This document shows, piece by piece, positions 28,958-37,714 of a stretch of DNA of 64,000 nt. The stretch lies in the NCBI GenBank assembly GCA_963792175.1, contig CAWBVG010000033.1, positions 124,001 to 188,000 of the forward strand, given 5' to 3'. Within the stretch, counting starts at the first letter, position 1. Each line of letters begins with the position of its first letter. The notes beneath the pieces were generated by a model that saw only the letters and a list, made by a program, of their open reading frames with translations, was not told the DNA's origin and did not search any database. The position numbers and the translations under genes were made by a program. The DNA comes from CAWBVG01 sp963792175 (lineage in GTDB: Bacteria > Acidobacteriota > Vicinamibacteria > Vicinamibacterales > CAVVIG01).

Positions 28958-29858
28958 TCAAGGCAGCCGGCGTCCCAGGGCGCCGGCGCCGAGGCGGCTG
29001 AAATACTCGTAGGCCGCGCGCGAGAGGTCCTCGATCGCGCGCTCCCCTTCTGTTTCGTCTTTCAAGAACGCTGTCATCACCGAGAAGACGTACGGCCGGT
29101 TCTTCGCGAAGACGATGCCGGCGTCGACCCTGACGCCGTCGAGCTCGCCGGACTTGTCGGCGGCTTCGACATCAGGCGGCAGCCCACGCCGCAGACGATT
29201 CTCCTTGGACATCTTCAGCAGCGCGATCGCGTCGGGCATCTTCTGGAGCGTCTGAAGCAGCCGCGCGATCTCCGCCGGCGTCGAGACGTTCTCGTCGCCG
29301 CGGCGCGCGGCGGCGGTGTCCATCATGTGGCGCCGCAGCTTCGTCGCGGTCAGACCGAGCGCCTGCAGCCGCTGCGCGATCTTCTCCATCCCGAGTCGAT
29401 CGATCAGGACGTTGGTGGCGGTGTTGTCGCTGAGACGCACCATCAGCACCGCGTAGTCGCGGATCGAAAGCGTCGGCGTGCCGAGATCCGCGAGCACACC
29501 GGTGCCGCCCACGGCCTTCGCGCGATCGAGCACCAACGTGTCTTCGAGGCGGATGCGGCCTTCCTCGACCTGCTTGAACAGCTCGTAGACGAGCGCCAGC
29601 TTGATGGTGGACGCCGTCGGCAGCGTCGACGTCTCGAGATGCGCGAACCGATCGCCGGACGTCAGGTCGACGATCGTGTAGGCCATGACGCCGTCGAGAC
29701 GCGTCGCGATCTCTTCGGCCGCGGTGTGCGAACTTCTGTTTCAGTTCGTCAGCGGCGGCCTGCGCCGCCGCACGCGGCACAGCACCTGGCACCGCGGCAC
29801 CTAGCACCGCAGCACCTAGCACCCAGCACCCAGCACCTAGCACCCGCTCGCGTTTCAT
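28958..29858 (-). CDS. class A beta-lactamase-like serine hydrolase, exported
   Basis: About 299 residues with one shift near 29740. Motifs: active-site S-x-x-K in 'TASTIKLALVYELF', SDN in 'VRLSDNTATNVLIDRLG' and the KSG triad in 'ADKSGELDGVRVDAG'. The omega-loop region is 'RRHMMDTAAARRGDENVSTP'; whether the deacylating Glu is conserved there is unclear. The signal peptide, 'MKRERVLGAGCWVLGAAVLG' and following Ala/Val/Pro residues, is encoded by a tandem word array (29776-29850), an unusual origin. The start overlaps the phosphatase stop by ATGA, so the two genes are coupled. It may be a beta-lactamase or a related penicillin-binding or muropeptide enzyme. Confidence 0.8.
29776..29850. repeat. 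GTGCTAGGTGCTGG tandem word array inside a coding signal peptide
   Basis: About eight consecutive copies of a 7-11 base unit (GGTGCTA, GGTGCTG, GGTGCC on the minus strand) fill the start of the beta-lactamase gene and encode the alternating Gly/Ala/Leu/Val of its signal peptide. This resembles the intergenic arrays elsewhere in the window but is translated. Confidence 0.6.
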
Positions 29859-31637
29859 GTGGTGATCTTGAGCGCCACCGCCGTCATGTCGTCGTTGGGC
29901 GGCGTGTCGCCGCGGAAGTCGTGCACGGCGCGCGAAGATAGCGTCGACCACTTCGCGAGGGGTCTTGTGCCGTTCAGCACGCACGACCTCCAGCAGGCGA
30001 TCGGCGCCGAACTCGCGGCCGATCGCGTCGTTGGCTTCGAAGACGCCGTCCGTGCAGAACACGAACAGGTCGCCTGCCGTCAGATCGAACGTCAGCTCGT
30101 CGTACGTCGATCCGGCAAAGGAGCCGAGCGGCACACCCGGGAGCGCGATCTGCGCCACGGTCTCCCCGCTGCAGCGGATCGGATACGGCAGGCCGGAATT
30201 GGCCATCGTCAGGTTTCGCCGCTTGAAATCGAAGAGCGCGTAGCAGACGGTGCAGTAGTACTCCTCGAGCTGGCGTTCGTGCAGGATCGTGTTGGTCGAC
30301 GCCAGGACTCCCGCCGGCGTGAACCGCTCCGGCGCGTAGCGCCGGCGGAACGTGCGCGATCGAATCAGCTCCCCCGCGAACGCGCTGTACAGCGCAGCCG
30401 GAACGCCCTTTCCCGACACGTCGCCGACGGCGACGACCAGGCTGTTCGGTTCGGGGGCGAGGAAGTCGTACAGGTCGCCTCCGAGACCGCGTGCCGGATC
30501 GAACCTCGCCGCCACCGACGACGCCTTTCAACCGCTTCGGCAGCTCCGTGGGCAGCAGCGCCGCCTGGACACGCTGCGCGAAACGGATCTCCTTTTCGAG
30601 CCGGACCTCGTTGGCGAGGATGGTCTCGTAGAGGCGCGCGTTCTCGATCGCGACCGCCGCCTGGCTCGCGAGCAGCGTGAGAATCTCCACGTGGTTTTTC
30701 GTGAAGGCGTCGAGCTCCGGACTCTCGAGATCGAAGACGCCGATGCACCGATCCTTCAGCATCAGCGGAATGACCAGCTCGGACCGCGCGTCGTCCACGA
30801 CGTTGATATAGCGGGGATCCTTCGAGACATCCGGCACGAGCACGGCTTCCTTGTGCAGCGCCGCGTAGCCGACCAGGCCGACCCCGAGCTGCACGCGCCG
30901 CATCCGCTCCGCGTCGCCGTAGCTGACCGCCACCTTCATCTCGAGCTCGCCGGCCTCTTCGTTGAGCAGCAGAATGCCGAACGTCCGGTAGTCGATGAGC
31001 CGCTTGCGTCAGGTTGGCGATGCGGGTCAGCAGCTCGTCGAGCTGGAGGATCGCGCCGAACTCGCGACCGATCTCAGCGAGCGTCTCGAGCGTGCTGGTG
31101 TACTGCGCGCGCGTCCTCGAAGAGCCGCGCGTTCTCGATGGCGACGGCGACGTGCGCGCCGAACTGCCGCAGCAGCGCTTCGTCGGTCTCGGTGAACTGT
31201 CCCGCGCGTGTCGCTCAACAGGTTGAGCGCGCCAATGACGCGGCCCTTCCGTCGCAGCGGCACGACGAGCTCGGCGAGCGAACCGGGCACCGCTTCGACG
31301 TAGCGCGGGTCTTCGCGCACGTCGTTGACGAGGATCGGCTTGCCTTCCTCGACCGCGGCGCCCACGAGACCGTGCCCGACCTTGACGCGCAGCGTGCGGG
31401 CCATCTCCTCGGAGTAACCCACCGAATACGCGATCGAGAGCTCTTCGCGTTTCGGATCGAGCAGGTACACGGCGAACGCCTGAAACTTCGTGATCCGCGC
31501 GATCAGCTGCGGGATCTTCTGCAGCAGCTCCGGCGAAGTCGAGTACAGCCGTGACCTCCCGTCCCAGCTCGAACAGGGTGATGACGAGCTCGCGGGTGGC
31601 CTGTGGGGCTGGCGCGGAGGCAGGCCGGTTCGGACAT
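29855..31637 (-). CDS. GAF-GAF-PP2C (SpoIIE/RsbU-type) serine phosphatase
   Basis: About 594 residues across shifts near 31545, 31205, 31115, 31005, 30525 and 29935. Two GAF domains: 'FQAFAVYLLDPKREELSIAY' with 'VKVGHGLVGAAVEEGKPILV', and 'ELVIPLMLKDRCIGVFDLES' with 'VGLVGYAALHKEAVLVPDVS'. After a coiled-coil linker ('KEIRFAQRVQAALLP') comes the PP2C domain with metal-site motifs 'GLGGDLYDFLAPE', 'VAVGDVSGKGVPAAL' and 'FVFCTDGVFEAND'. This class dephosphorylates anti-sigma antagonists in partner-switching pathways. No antagonist or kinase gene is adjacent. Start ATG at 31637 ('MSEPA'), with the main downstream neighbour being the beta-lactamase-like gene, overlapping by ATGA. Confidence 0.85.
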
Positions 31638-31674
31638 GGTACAGCGGCAGGGCTGAGTATAATCTGCGGACCTC

Positions 31675-32132
31675 ATGGACCTGACGCTGCCGCTCGACTA
31701 CGCCGCGATCGAACGCATTCTGCCGCACCGGTTTCCGTTCCTGCTCGTCGATCGGATCACCGAGTTCGAAGTCGACAAGCGGATCGTCGGCATCAAGAAC
31801 GTGTCGCTCAACGAGCGCTATCTGTCGCACGCCGCAACGGGCGCGCCGGTGCTGCCGCCGACGATCCTGACCGAGACGGTCGCGCAGGTCGGCGCGATCC
31901 TGATTCTCGCGAAACCGGAGAACCGGCAACGGCTTCCGTTTTTCGCCGGCATCGAGCGCGTGCGCTATCGGCGTCCGGTCCATCCCGGCGACGTCGTCGA
32001 AATCGAAGCCATCGTCGTGCGGCTGCGCAGTCGCATGGGCCTGCTTGAAAGGCGTGGCGCGCGTCGACGGCAAGACGGTCATCGACGGGACGATGACATT
32101 CGCGCTGAGTCCGCCGCAGCCCGTCTCACCCT
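31675..32132 (+). CDS. fabZ: FabZ-like 3-hydroxyacyl-ACP dehydratase
   Basis: About 152 residues with a shift near 32050. The hotdog-fold motifs are 'ILPHRFPFLLVDRITEFEVD' and 'PPTILTETVAQVGAILILAK', and after the shift 'VARVDGKTVIDGTMTFALSP'. The usual 'HFPGxPVMPG' loop reads HAATGAPVLPP, keeping His and the downstream Glu but with one extra residue and no Phe-Pro-Gly. It may be a genuine dehydratase of fatty acid elongation or a paralog with altered substrate. It is divergent from the phosphatase gene. Confidence 0.75.
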
Positions 32133-32232
32133 AGTCGCCACCACACCGCGACCACCGAAAAATAGACGAGCTGGCCCAGAAGAGGCTGGCACCTGCGTTG
32201 CAGCCCAGAGCGCGAAGGATGGGAGGCAACAC

Positions 32233-32382
32233 ATGTTGGAAACGATTGCGATCATTCTGATCGTGCTGTGGCTGCTGGGAGTGGTCAGCGGTTACACCTT
32301 GGGCAACTTCATTTACGTACTGCTGGTCGTGGCGATCGTGCTGTTCCTGGTGCGCCTCATCAGCGGTCGACGCGTCGTCTAA
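32233..32382 (+). CDS. lmo0937-family small membrane protein
   Basis: 49 residues: 'MLETIAIILIVLWLLGVVSG', 'YTLGNFIYVLLVVAIVLFL' and a basic end (RLISGRRVV). Two hydrophobic helices with a central Tyr-Thr-Leu-Gly turn match the lmo0937/DUF5670 family. A GGGAGG ribosome-binding site lies 8 bases upstream. The family is of unknown function and often stress-related. Confidence 0.9.
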   Translation: MLETIAIILIVLWLLGVVSGYTLGNFIYVLLVVAIVLFLVRLISGRRVV

Positions 32383-32512
32383 CGACGAACGCGCAGTGTG
32401 TCGTACGCCGGTCGTGTCCGCCCGTCTCGGGGACACGGCCGCCGCTCGCTGCCCATATTCCGTCGGCCGCGCGGCCCATTCGAGGGCGCGGTAGACATGG
32501 ACGGACCAGCTT
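32383..32512. other. intergenic region, no gene seen
   Basis: 130 bases between the small membrane protein and the PCYCGC protein. I find no hairpin or recognisable promoter beyond a weak ribosome-binding site. Confidence 0.4.
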
Positions 32513-33202
32513 ATGGGTCGAAAATCCTCAGCCAAGTCATCTGCGCGGCCGCCCGTCGTCCGAGCCGCCGGCCGCGACCGCCGCGGTCGTTCGACGCCGC
32601 TGCTCGTCGCAGCGCTGGCCGTCATCGTGGCGATTGCGGGCGTTCGCGTACACGCGCAGCGTCCGCGACGTCGCAGCCACCGAATCCGGACCGACCGCTC
32701 GCCGGTCGGCGAACGACGGATGCGGCCCAGGCTGCACCGGCGGCTCCGCTCAAACCACACAAACAGGCGAACCTGCCGCCGCTTCCGTTCCAGGCCTACG
32801 CGCCGCCGCGGCCGCCGGACGTCGTCCGAGCCGCGTACGTCTTCGCTGCGGAGCATCCTGAAATACTCAGCTACGTCCCCTGCTTCTGCGGGTGCGAGCG
32901 CGCCGGGCACAAGGGCAACGAGGACTGTTTCGTGGCCCGGCGCGACGGCGCCGGCGACGTCGTCGAATGGGAGCCGCACGGCCTGGACTGCGCCGTGTGC
33001 CTCGACGTCGCGCGCGATGCGCAGCAGATGTATTCGTCGGGCGCGTCGGTCGCGCGACATCCGCGCGGCCATCGAGAAGAAGTGGTCCAGCGCCGCAGCG
33101 CGCGGCACGCACACGCAGACGCCGAGCCGCCGAAGCAGTCTCCGTAGCGTCGGCACTGGCGGTCGACAGCGACGTCGGCGACCGTGGGACTCAGTCCCCT
33201 AG
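32513..33202 (+). CDS. PCYCGC-motif protein, membrane-anchored
   Basis: About 230 residues with shifts near 32650 and 33055. The N-terminus is basic, then one membrane segment ('PLLVAALAVIVAIAG'); the linker is Pro/Gly/Thr-rich; then 'RPPDVVRAAYVFAAEHPEIL', the signature 'YVPCFCGCERAGHKGNEDCF' and 'GLDCAVCLDVARDAQQMYSS'. The Cys-rich PCYCGC family is thought to bind metal or participate in redox chemistry, with unknown function. The 3' end is uncertain: the frame used stops at 33202, another at 33147. Downstream (about 33191-33225) is a GAGTCCC word array. Confidence 0.75.
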   Translation: MGRKSSAKSSARPPVVRAAGRDRRGRSTPLLVAALAVIVAIAGVRVHAQRPRRRSHRIRTDRSPVGERRMRPRLHRRLRSNHTNRRTCRRFRSRPTRRRGRRTSSEPRTSSLRSILKYSATSPASAGASAPGTRATRTVSWPGATAPATSSNGSRTAWTAPCASTSRAMRSRCIRRARRSRDIRAAIEKKWSSAAARGTHTQTPSRRSSLRSVGTGGRQRRRRPWDSVP

Positions 33203-33243
33203 CCCCGAGTCCCGAGTCCCGCAGCTCGCCGTATAATCCTCCC

Positions 33244-34780
33244 GTGGATAGACGCGCGGCGGCCTTCGCGCGACTGTTCGAAGCGGTCCACGAAGGCGTG
33301 TACATCGGCACGATCGGGCCCGACAGCACGTCGACGATTGCCGCCAATCCTCACCTCAAGCTGATCTTCGGCTACGCCAGCGAAGCGCCCGAAGCCGAGG
33401 TCCGGCCGTTCGATCGCGATCGTTTCGTCGATCCGCAGGCCCGCGCCGCGCTCGCTCGAGCGGCTGACGACCGACGGATCGGTCAACGACTACCTGCTGC
33501 GCCTGCGCCGCGCCGACGGCAACGCGGTGTGGGTGGAGGTGACGGCGCGCGCCGATCCGCCCGCCGACGATCGGCAGCCTGCGGCTCGAGGCGCTCGTGC
33601 GCGACGTCAGCGAGCGCAAGAAGCTCGACGACGAAACGCGCGACATCTATCACCAGCTGCTGCAGGCGGAAAAAATGGCCGCGCTCGGGCAGACGATCTC
33701 CGGCGTCGCCCACGAGCTGAACAACCCGCTGGCGACGATCCTCAGCTGGGCGGAGCGGCTGTCAGCAGCGAGCGGCGCTCGACGAGCCGGTCCGCCGCGG
33801 CCTCGAGACGATCTCTTCAGCGAATCGGAGCGCGCCGCGCGCATCGTCCGGAACCTGCTGACCTTCGCGCGCAAGCGGCAGACGACGCGCGCGATGGTCG
33901 ACGTCAACCAGGTGGTGCGCGAGACGCTGGCGCTGCGCGCGTACGAGCAGCGCGTGACGAACATCTCGATCATCGACGCGCTCGCGGCGGGCCTCCCGCA
34001 GGTCTTCGCGGACGGCCACCAGGTGCAGCAGGTGCTGCTGAACCTCGTCATCAACGCCGAGCAGGCGATGCTCGTCGGCGAACGGCCGCGGCACGCTCGT
34101 CGTGCGCACGTGGCACGACGCGAATCAGGAATCGGTGGTGCTCGAAATCAACGACGACGGACCGGGCATCCCCGACGAGCTGCAGCCGAAGATCTTCGAT
34201 CCGTTTTTCACGACGAAGGAGGTCGGCAAGGGCACCGGTCTCGGGCTGACCGTGGCCTACGCCATCGTGCAGGAGCACGGCGGGCGCATCCGGCTCGAAT
34301 CGCGTCCAGGACGCGGCGCGTCGTTCTACGTGGAGCTGCCGGTGACGGGCGGCAAGCTGCCGCCGGCGCCGCTGACGCGCGACGAAGCTGCCGGCGACGG
34401 CCGGAGCGCCGGGCGGGTCGATCCTCGTCGTGGAAGACGAGGAGCACGCTGGCGCGGCGCGGTGGTCGACGCGCTGCGCGACGAAGGATACCTGGTCGAC
34501 CACGCCGCGGACGGCGAAGTGGCGCTGGAACGGATCGGCGGGCAGGCGTTCGACGCGGTCATCTGCGATCTGAAGATGCCGCGTGCTCGACGGCAAGGCG
34601 TTCTATCGCACGCTGGCAGCGGACGCGCCGGAACTGGCGAAGCGCGTGATCTTCGTCACGGGAGACGTGGCCGGCACCGACGCGGAGGAGTTTCTCGATG
34701 GAGAGCGGGTGCCGCTGGCTCGCGAAGCCGTTCCGGCTCGGGGATCTGTTGCGCGCGCTGAGGGAAAGCACTCGCCGTGA
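33244..34780 (+). CDS. hybrid sensor histidine kinase with PAS and receiver domains
   Basis: About 510 residues across several shifts (near 33460, 33575, 33770, 33815, 34090, 34385, 34450, 34580 and 34710). Order: a PAS-type N-terminus ('LFEAVHEGVYIGTIGPDSTS'), the H-box 'SGVAHELNNPLATILSWAER', the N-box 'QQVLLNLVINAEQAM', the G boxes 'EINDDGPGIPDELQPKIFDP' and 'TGLGLTVAYAIVQEHGGRI', then a C-terminal receiver ('ILVVEDEEH', 'AVICDLKMPRLDGKAFY', 'WLAKPFRLGDLL'). The start is a GTG at 33244. The kinase may signal by its own receiver. The true stop is uncertain; 34780 is one frame's stop, 34826 another's. Confidence 0.85.
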
Positions 34781-34785
34781 GACAC

Positions 34786-34838
34786 AGGACGCAGAGGCAC
34801 GAGAGTGTTCCCTCTTGTGTCCTTGATCGTGTGACAGG
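34786..34838. terminator. hairpin between convergent kinase and sigma-factor genes
   Basis: ACACAGGACGCAGAGGCACG and CGTGT/TTGTGTCCT words form an imperfect inverted repeat (about 34789-34809 and 34813-34833). It probably terminates both genes. Confidence 0.45.
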
Positions 34839-34841
34839 CCT

Positions 34842-35780
34842 TTATCGGGCGGCGGCCACGGCCTCGCGCCGTCTCGGCATCTTGAGCGCTGCCTTCGCGG
34901 GCGTCGGGCGCTTCACCTTGTAGGGCAGCATCGCCACCACTTCGGCAACCTGCGCCGGCCGCGCAGCCGCCGGCTGCGCCTTCGCGGCGACAAGCGCCGC
35001 CTTGGCCATCACTGGCTTGCGGGCGGTGAAGGCGATCAGCTGGCGCTTCATCTCCGCCACCTTCTGCGGGTTCATGTCGCCCAGCGCGTCGCGGAGCCGG
35101 CGAATGGCGCGGGCGTGGAGCTGCGACACGCGCGATTCGTTGACGCCGATCTCGGCGCCGATCTGCTTCATCGTGACTTCGCCGTAGTAGTAGAGGCCGA
35201 TCACCTTGCGCTCGCGCCAGGGCAGCGACTGGATCGCGGCGCGCACGCGCTCGCGCGTCTCGCTCTTTTCGTACGCGGCATCCGGTGCGTCGGGCTCGGA
35301 GGGCACAAGCGCCGTCGGCAGCGAGCTCTCGTCCATGTGCTCGCCGGTGGCGAGCGGCGAAGTGGCTTCGATGGTGTTGATGCGGACGATCGTGCGGCTC
35401 AGACGCTTTTCGTCGGACCCGACGCGGGCGGCGAGATCCGCCATCGACGGCTCGTGTCCCAGCTCGCGGCGCAGCGCTTCGCGCGCCGCGTCGAGCTCGC
35501 GCCGCTGACGACGCACGCCGCGCGGCCAGGCGTCCTTGCGCAGCGCGTCGATCATGGCGCCGCGGACGCGCCGTTCGGCGAACGTCTCGAACTTGATGCC
35601 CCGCCCTTCATCGAACCGGTGTGCGGCGTCGATCAGGCCAAGGACGCCGTCCTGCACCAGATCGCCGATGTCGATCGAGTTCGGCATCGACGCGGCCATG
35701 CGCCGGGCGAGCGCTTCGACGAACGGCAACCCGGCAACGATCCGGCGATTCTGACTGGGGGCGACAGATTGGGCGCGCAT
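34842..35780 (-). CDS. sigma-28-type (FliA/WhiG family) RNA polymerase sigma factor with long C-terminal tail
   Basis: 312 residues, readable without a shift. Region 2: 'IDIGDLVQDGVLGLIDAAHR' and 'FETFAERRVRGAMIDALRKD'. Region 3 starts near 'AREALRRELGHEPSMADLAA'. Region 4: 'LPWRERKVIGLYYYGEVTMK' and 'QIGAEIGVNESRVSQLHARA'. Sigma-28 proteins are about 240 residues; here roughly 85 extra residues follow, rich in Ala, Lys, Pro and Arg ('AALVAAKAQPAAARPAQVAE'), which look disordered and DNA- or RNA-binding. No flagellar genes are visible in the window. About 290 bases upstream (35781-36074) show no gene, and are somewhat AT-richer than average, fitting a promoter region. Confidence 0.88.
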   Translation of the reverse strand: MRAQSVAPSQNRRIVAGLPFVEALARRMAASMPNSIDIGDLVQDGVLGLIDAAHRFDEGRGIKFETFAERRVRGAMIDALRKDAWPRGVRRQRRELDAAREALRRELGHEPSMADLAARVGSDEKRLSRTIVRINTIEATSPLATGEHMDESSLPTALVPSEPDAPDAAYEKSETRERVRAAIQSLPWRERKVIGLYYYGEVTMKQIGAEIGVNESRVSQLHARAIRRLRDALGDMNPQKVAEMKRQLIAFTARKPVMAKAALVAAKAQPAAARPAQVAEVVAMLPYKVKRPTPAKAALKMPRRREAVAAAR

Positions 35781-36074
35781 GTACTCTCCTCGCCAGGACC
35801 GCGACTTCCGTCGGCTCGTAGCCTTCGCGTCGCTTCCGGCGGGTGCTCGCTATCGCAACCGCGGTACCAACGGACGAGGTCGTGTGCAGTACAAGCGCAC
35901 TCAAACTGGAGTAATGGCCGTAAACTACTGTTGAATTTGGGTTTGATGTCGGTGCACCGTTTCTGGACTGAGCGGTGGAAGTGGGGCGGTCGGCCGCGAG
36001 AATCGTCAAAAATCTGGCGATTTCGACGTTGCTGATCGTCAGAGTTTTGACGGTTGAATTACAGAACTGACGTG

Positions 36075-36332
36075 CTACGGGGCTTCGATTGCAGGACCGG
36101 CGTGGCGACGAATCTCTTTGACGGTGGTCATCGCTTCGAGCGTGCTCGCGACTACCTGACCCGCACGTGACCGGCTGATATCGTCGGTCGCCTTCGCTTC
36201 CAGCAGCTCGGCGTGCGCCAGAATGATCCCGAGCTGGTTGTTCAAGCGATGGAAGAGGAGCCGCAGTTCGGGAGATTCGTCCATCTCACCCCTCGCCAGG
36301 AGCTCCTCAACGGTCAACGCGCGCGACGGCAT
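36075..36332 (-). CDS. H-box-only mini-protein (HisKA-like, no ATPase domain)
   Basis: 85 residues. The core 'RLLFHRLNNQLGIILAHAEL' closely resembles the dimerisation/H-box of histidine kinases (H-x-L-N-N), but no ATP-binding domain follows. It could be a phosphotransfer or dimerisation module working with a separate kinase. It is downstream of, and on the same strand as, the excisionase-type gene (stop 36338, this start 36332). Confidence 0.55.
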   Translation of the reverse strand: MPSRALTVEELLARGEMDESPELRLLFHRLNNQLGIILAHAELLEAKATDDISRSRAGQVVASTLEAMTTVKEIRRHAGPAIEAP

Positions 36333-36337
36333 CAGGC

Positions 36338-36556
36338 TCAGTGACGGCCTTCAGCCTGCCAGACCGCCTTGTCGGTCACGGAATGACGTTCGGTGTCGTT
36401 CGGATCGCGCCACAGGGTGTCGACGAAGATCCGCACCGAGCCGCCCGCGGTGCGCACGTATTCGATCTTCCCGCTCGAGAGCCAATTGTAGATGGTTCGG
36501 CGGCTGACACCCACGAGCTCACAGGCCTTCATGATCGAGATAGTTTTGCGTTCCAA
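36338..36556 (-). CDS. excisionase-family (MerR-type) helix-turn-helix protein
   Basis: 72 residues with 'SIMKACELVGVSRRTIYNWL', then 'SSGKIEYVRTAGGSVRIFVD'. This is the helix-turn-helix plus wing of Xis/BldC-like proteins; the C-terminal 20 residues are unlike the family. It is not next to an integrase, so it is more likely a regulator than a phage excisionase. It forms a two-gene unit with the H-box mini-protein. Confidence 0.8.
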   Translation of the reverse strand: MERKTISIMKACELVGVSRRTIYNWLSSGKIEYVRTAGGSVRIFVDTLWRDPNDTERHSVTDKAVWQAEGRH

Positions 36557-36602
36557 GAGCTTTGCCTCCGTGAACTTCTATCGGGACCAGACCGACCGGG
36601 GA

Positions 36603-37570
36603 TTAGGGATCTTTTTTGGGACGGCCCCCAAAACTGTAAGTCAGGAGATTTGGCGGGCGGAATCGCTCCAATCCTGTAATCGCCGCCCGGCCCATCGCAA
36701 GCGCGGCTTCCTCGGTGCTGCCGCCGATGTGCGGCGTGCCGACGAAATTCGGCAGGAGCAACAGCTCGCGATCGACCGGCGGCTCGATCGCGTAGACATC
36801 GCACGCGGCGCCGGCCAGGCGTCCTTCGATCAGCGCCGCTTTCAGCGCCGCTTCGTCGACGATGCCGCCGCGCGCGGTGTTCACCAGAAAAGCGGAACGC
36901 TTCATCCGCGCAATCTCGCGCGCGCCGATCAGTCCGCGGGTTGACGCATCGAGCGGCACATGCACCGTCACGAAGTCGGCGTCGGCGAGCAGCGCGTCGA
37001 GCGCGAGCGGCGTCACGCCGAGCTCGCTGATAGAACGCGTCGTAGTCGCGGATGTCGTGCGCGAGAATGCGCGCGCCGAACGCGGCCGCGAGACGCGCCA
37101 CCTGCTGACCGATGTCGCCGCAGCCGACGATGCCGACGGATGCCGATGAAAGCTGCCGGCCGCCGGGCTGACGCCATCCGCCGTCGCGCATCTCGCGGGC
37201 GAGCGCGACGGTGCTGCGCCCGAGCACGAGCATGAACGCAATCGCGAGCTCGGCGACCGCCTGACGGTTGACGCCGCGGGTCCACCGCACCGAGACGCCG
37301 CTGCGCGAGGCGGCGGCGAGATCGATCATGTCGAGGCCCACGCCGTACTTGCTCACGATGCGAAGCTCCGGCACCGCCGAGAACACCGCCTGGTCGAGCA
37401 CCTCGAGTCCGGTGATCGCCATCTCGTGGCCGCGCAGGAACCGGACGAGGTCGTCGCCGGCGAGCGGACGGCCGGTCGTCGTTGTAGACGGCGTCCGGGT
37501 AGCGCGCTTCGAGCTCGCGCCGCAGGGTCGCGTGTTTGGGGAAGGAGTGGGAGGCGACGGCGACGGACAT
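36603..37570 (-). CDS. D-2-hydroxyacid dehydrogenase, SerA-like
   Basis: About 322 residues with shifts near 37480 and 37025. NAD-binding glycine-rich loop 'VGIVGCGDIGQQVARLAAAF'; catalytic Arg in 'LVNTARGGIVDEAALKAAL', Glu in 'DVYAIEPPVDRELLL' and His in 'FVGTPHIGGSTEEA'. The His-Ile-Gly-Gly-Ser-Thr-Glu-Glu pattern is that of phosphoglycerate dehydrogenases, but no regulatory ACT domain follows, so a hydroxypyruvate/glyoxylate reductase or related role is also possible. Divergent from ntrC with a palindromic region between. Confidence 0.82.
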
Positions 37571-37583
37571 GGCGCTGATTATG

Positions 37584-37606
37584 GGGTCGGATACAGTATC
37601 CGACCC
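37584..37606. promoter_or_regulatory. perfect 11+1+11 palindrome in a divergent promoter region
   Basis: GGGTCGGATAC A GTATCCGACCC. It sits 14 bases upstream of the dehydrogenase start and 109 bases upstream of the NtrC start. The following 70 bases repeat GTGCCGGGATC/GTATCCGA words. It could be an operator or part of the same class of word array as elsewhere; the perfect symmetry and position favour an operator or hairpin. Confidence 0.5.
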
Positions 37607-37714
37607 GGTGCCGGGATCGGTGCCGGGATCAGTGCCGGATCCGTATCCGATACCGTGTCCGAAATACCACACGTGCGGACGCCGATCTCGTGTCAAAATG
37701 TTGGCGCCTGCTAA

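Noticed and set aside
36338..36556. Phage excisionase marking an integrated element
   Set aside because: No integrase, attachment-site duplication or phage genes are nearby; the gene more likely encodes a small regulator.
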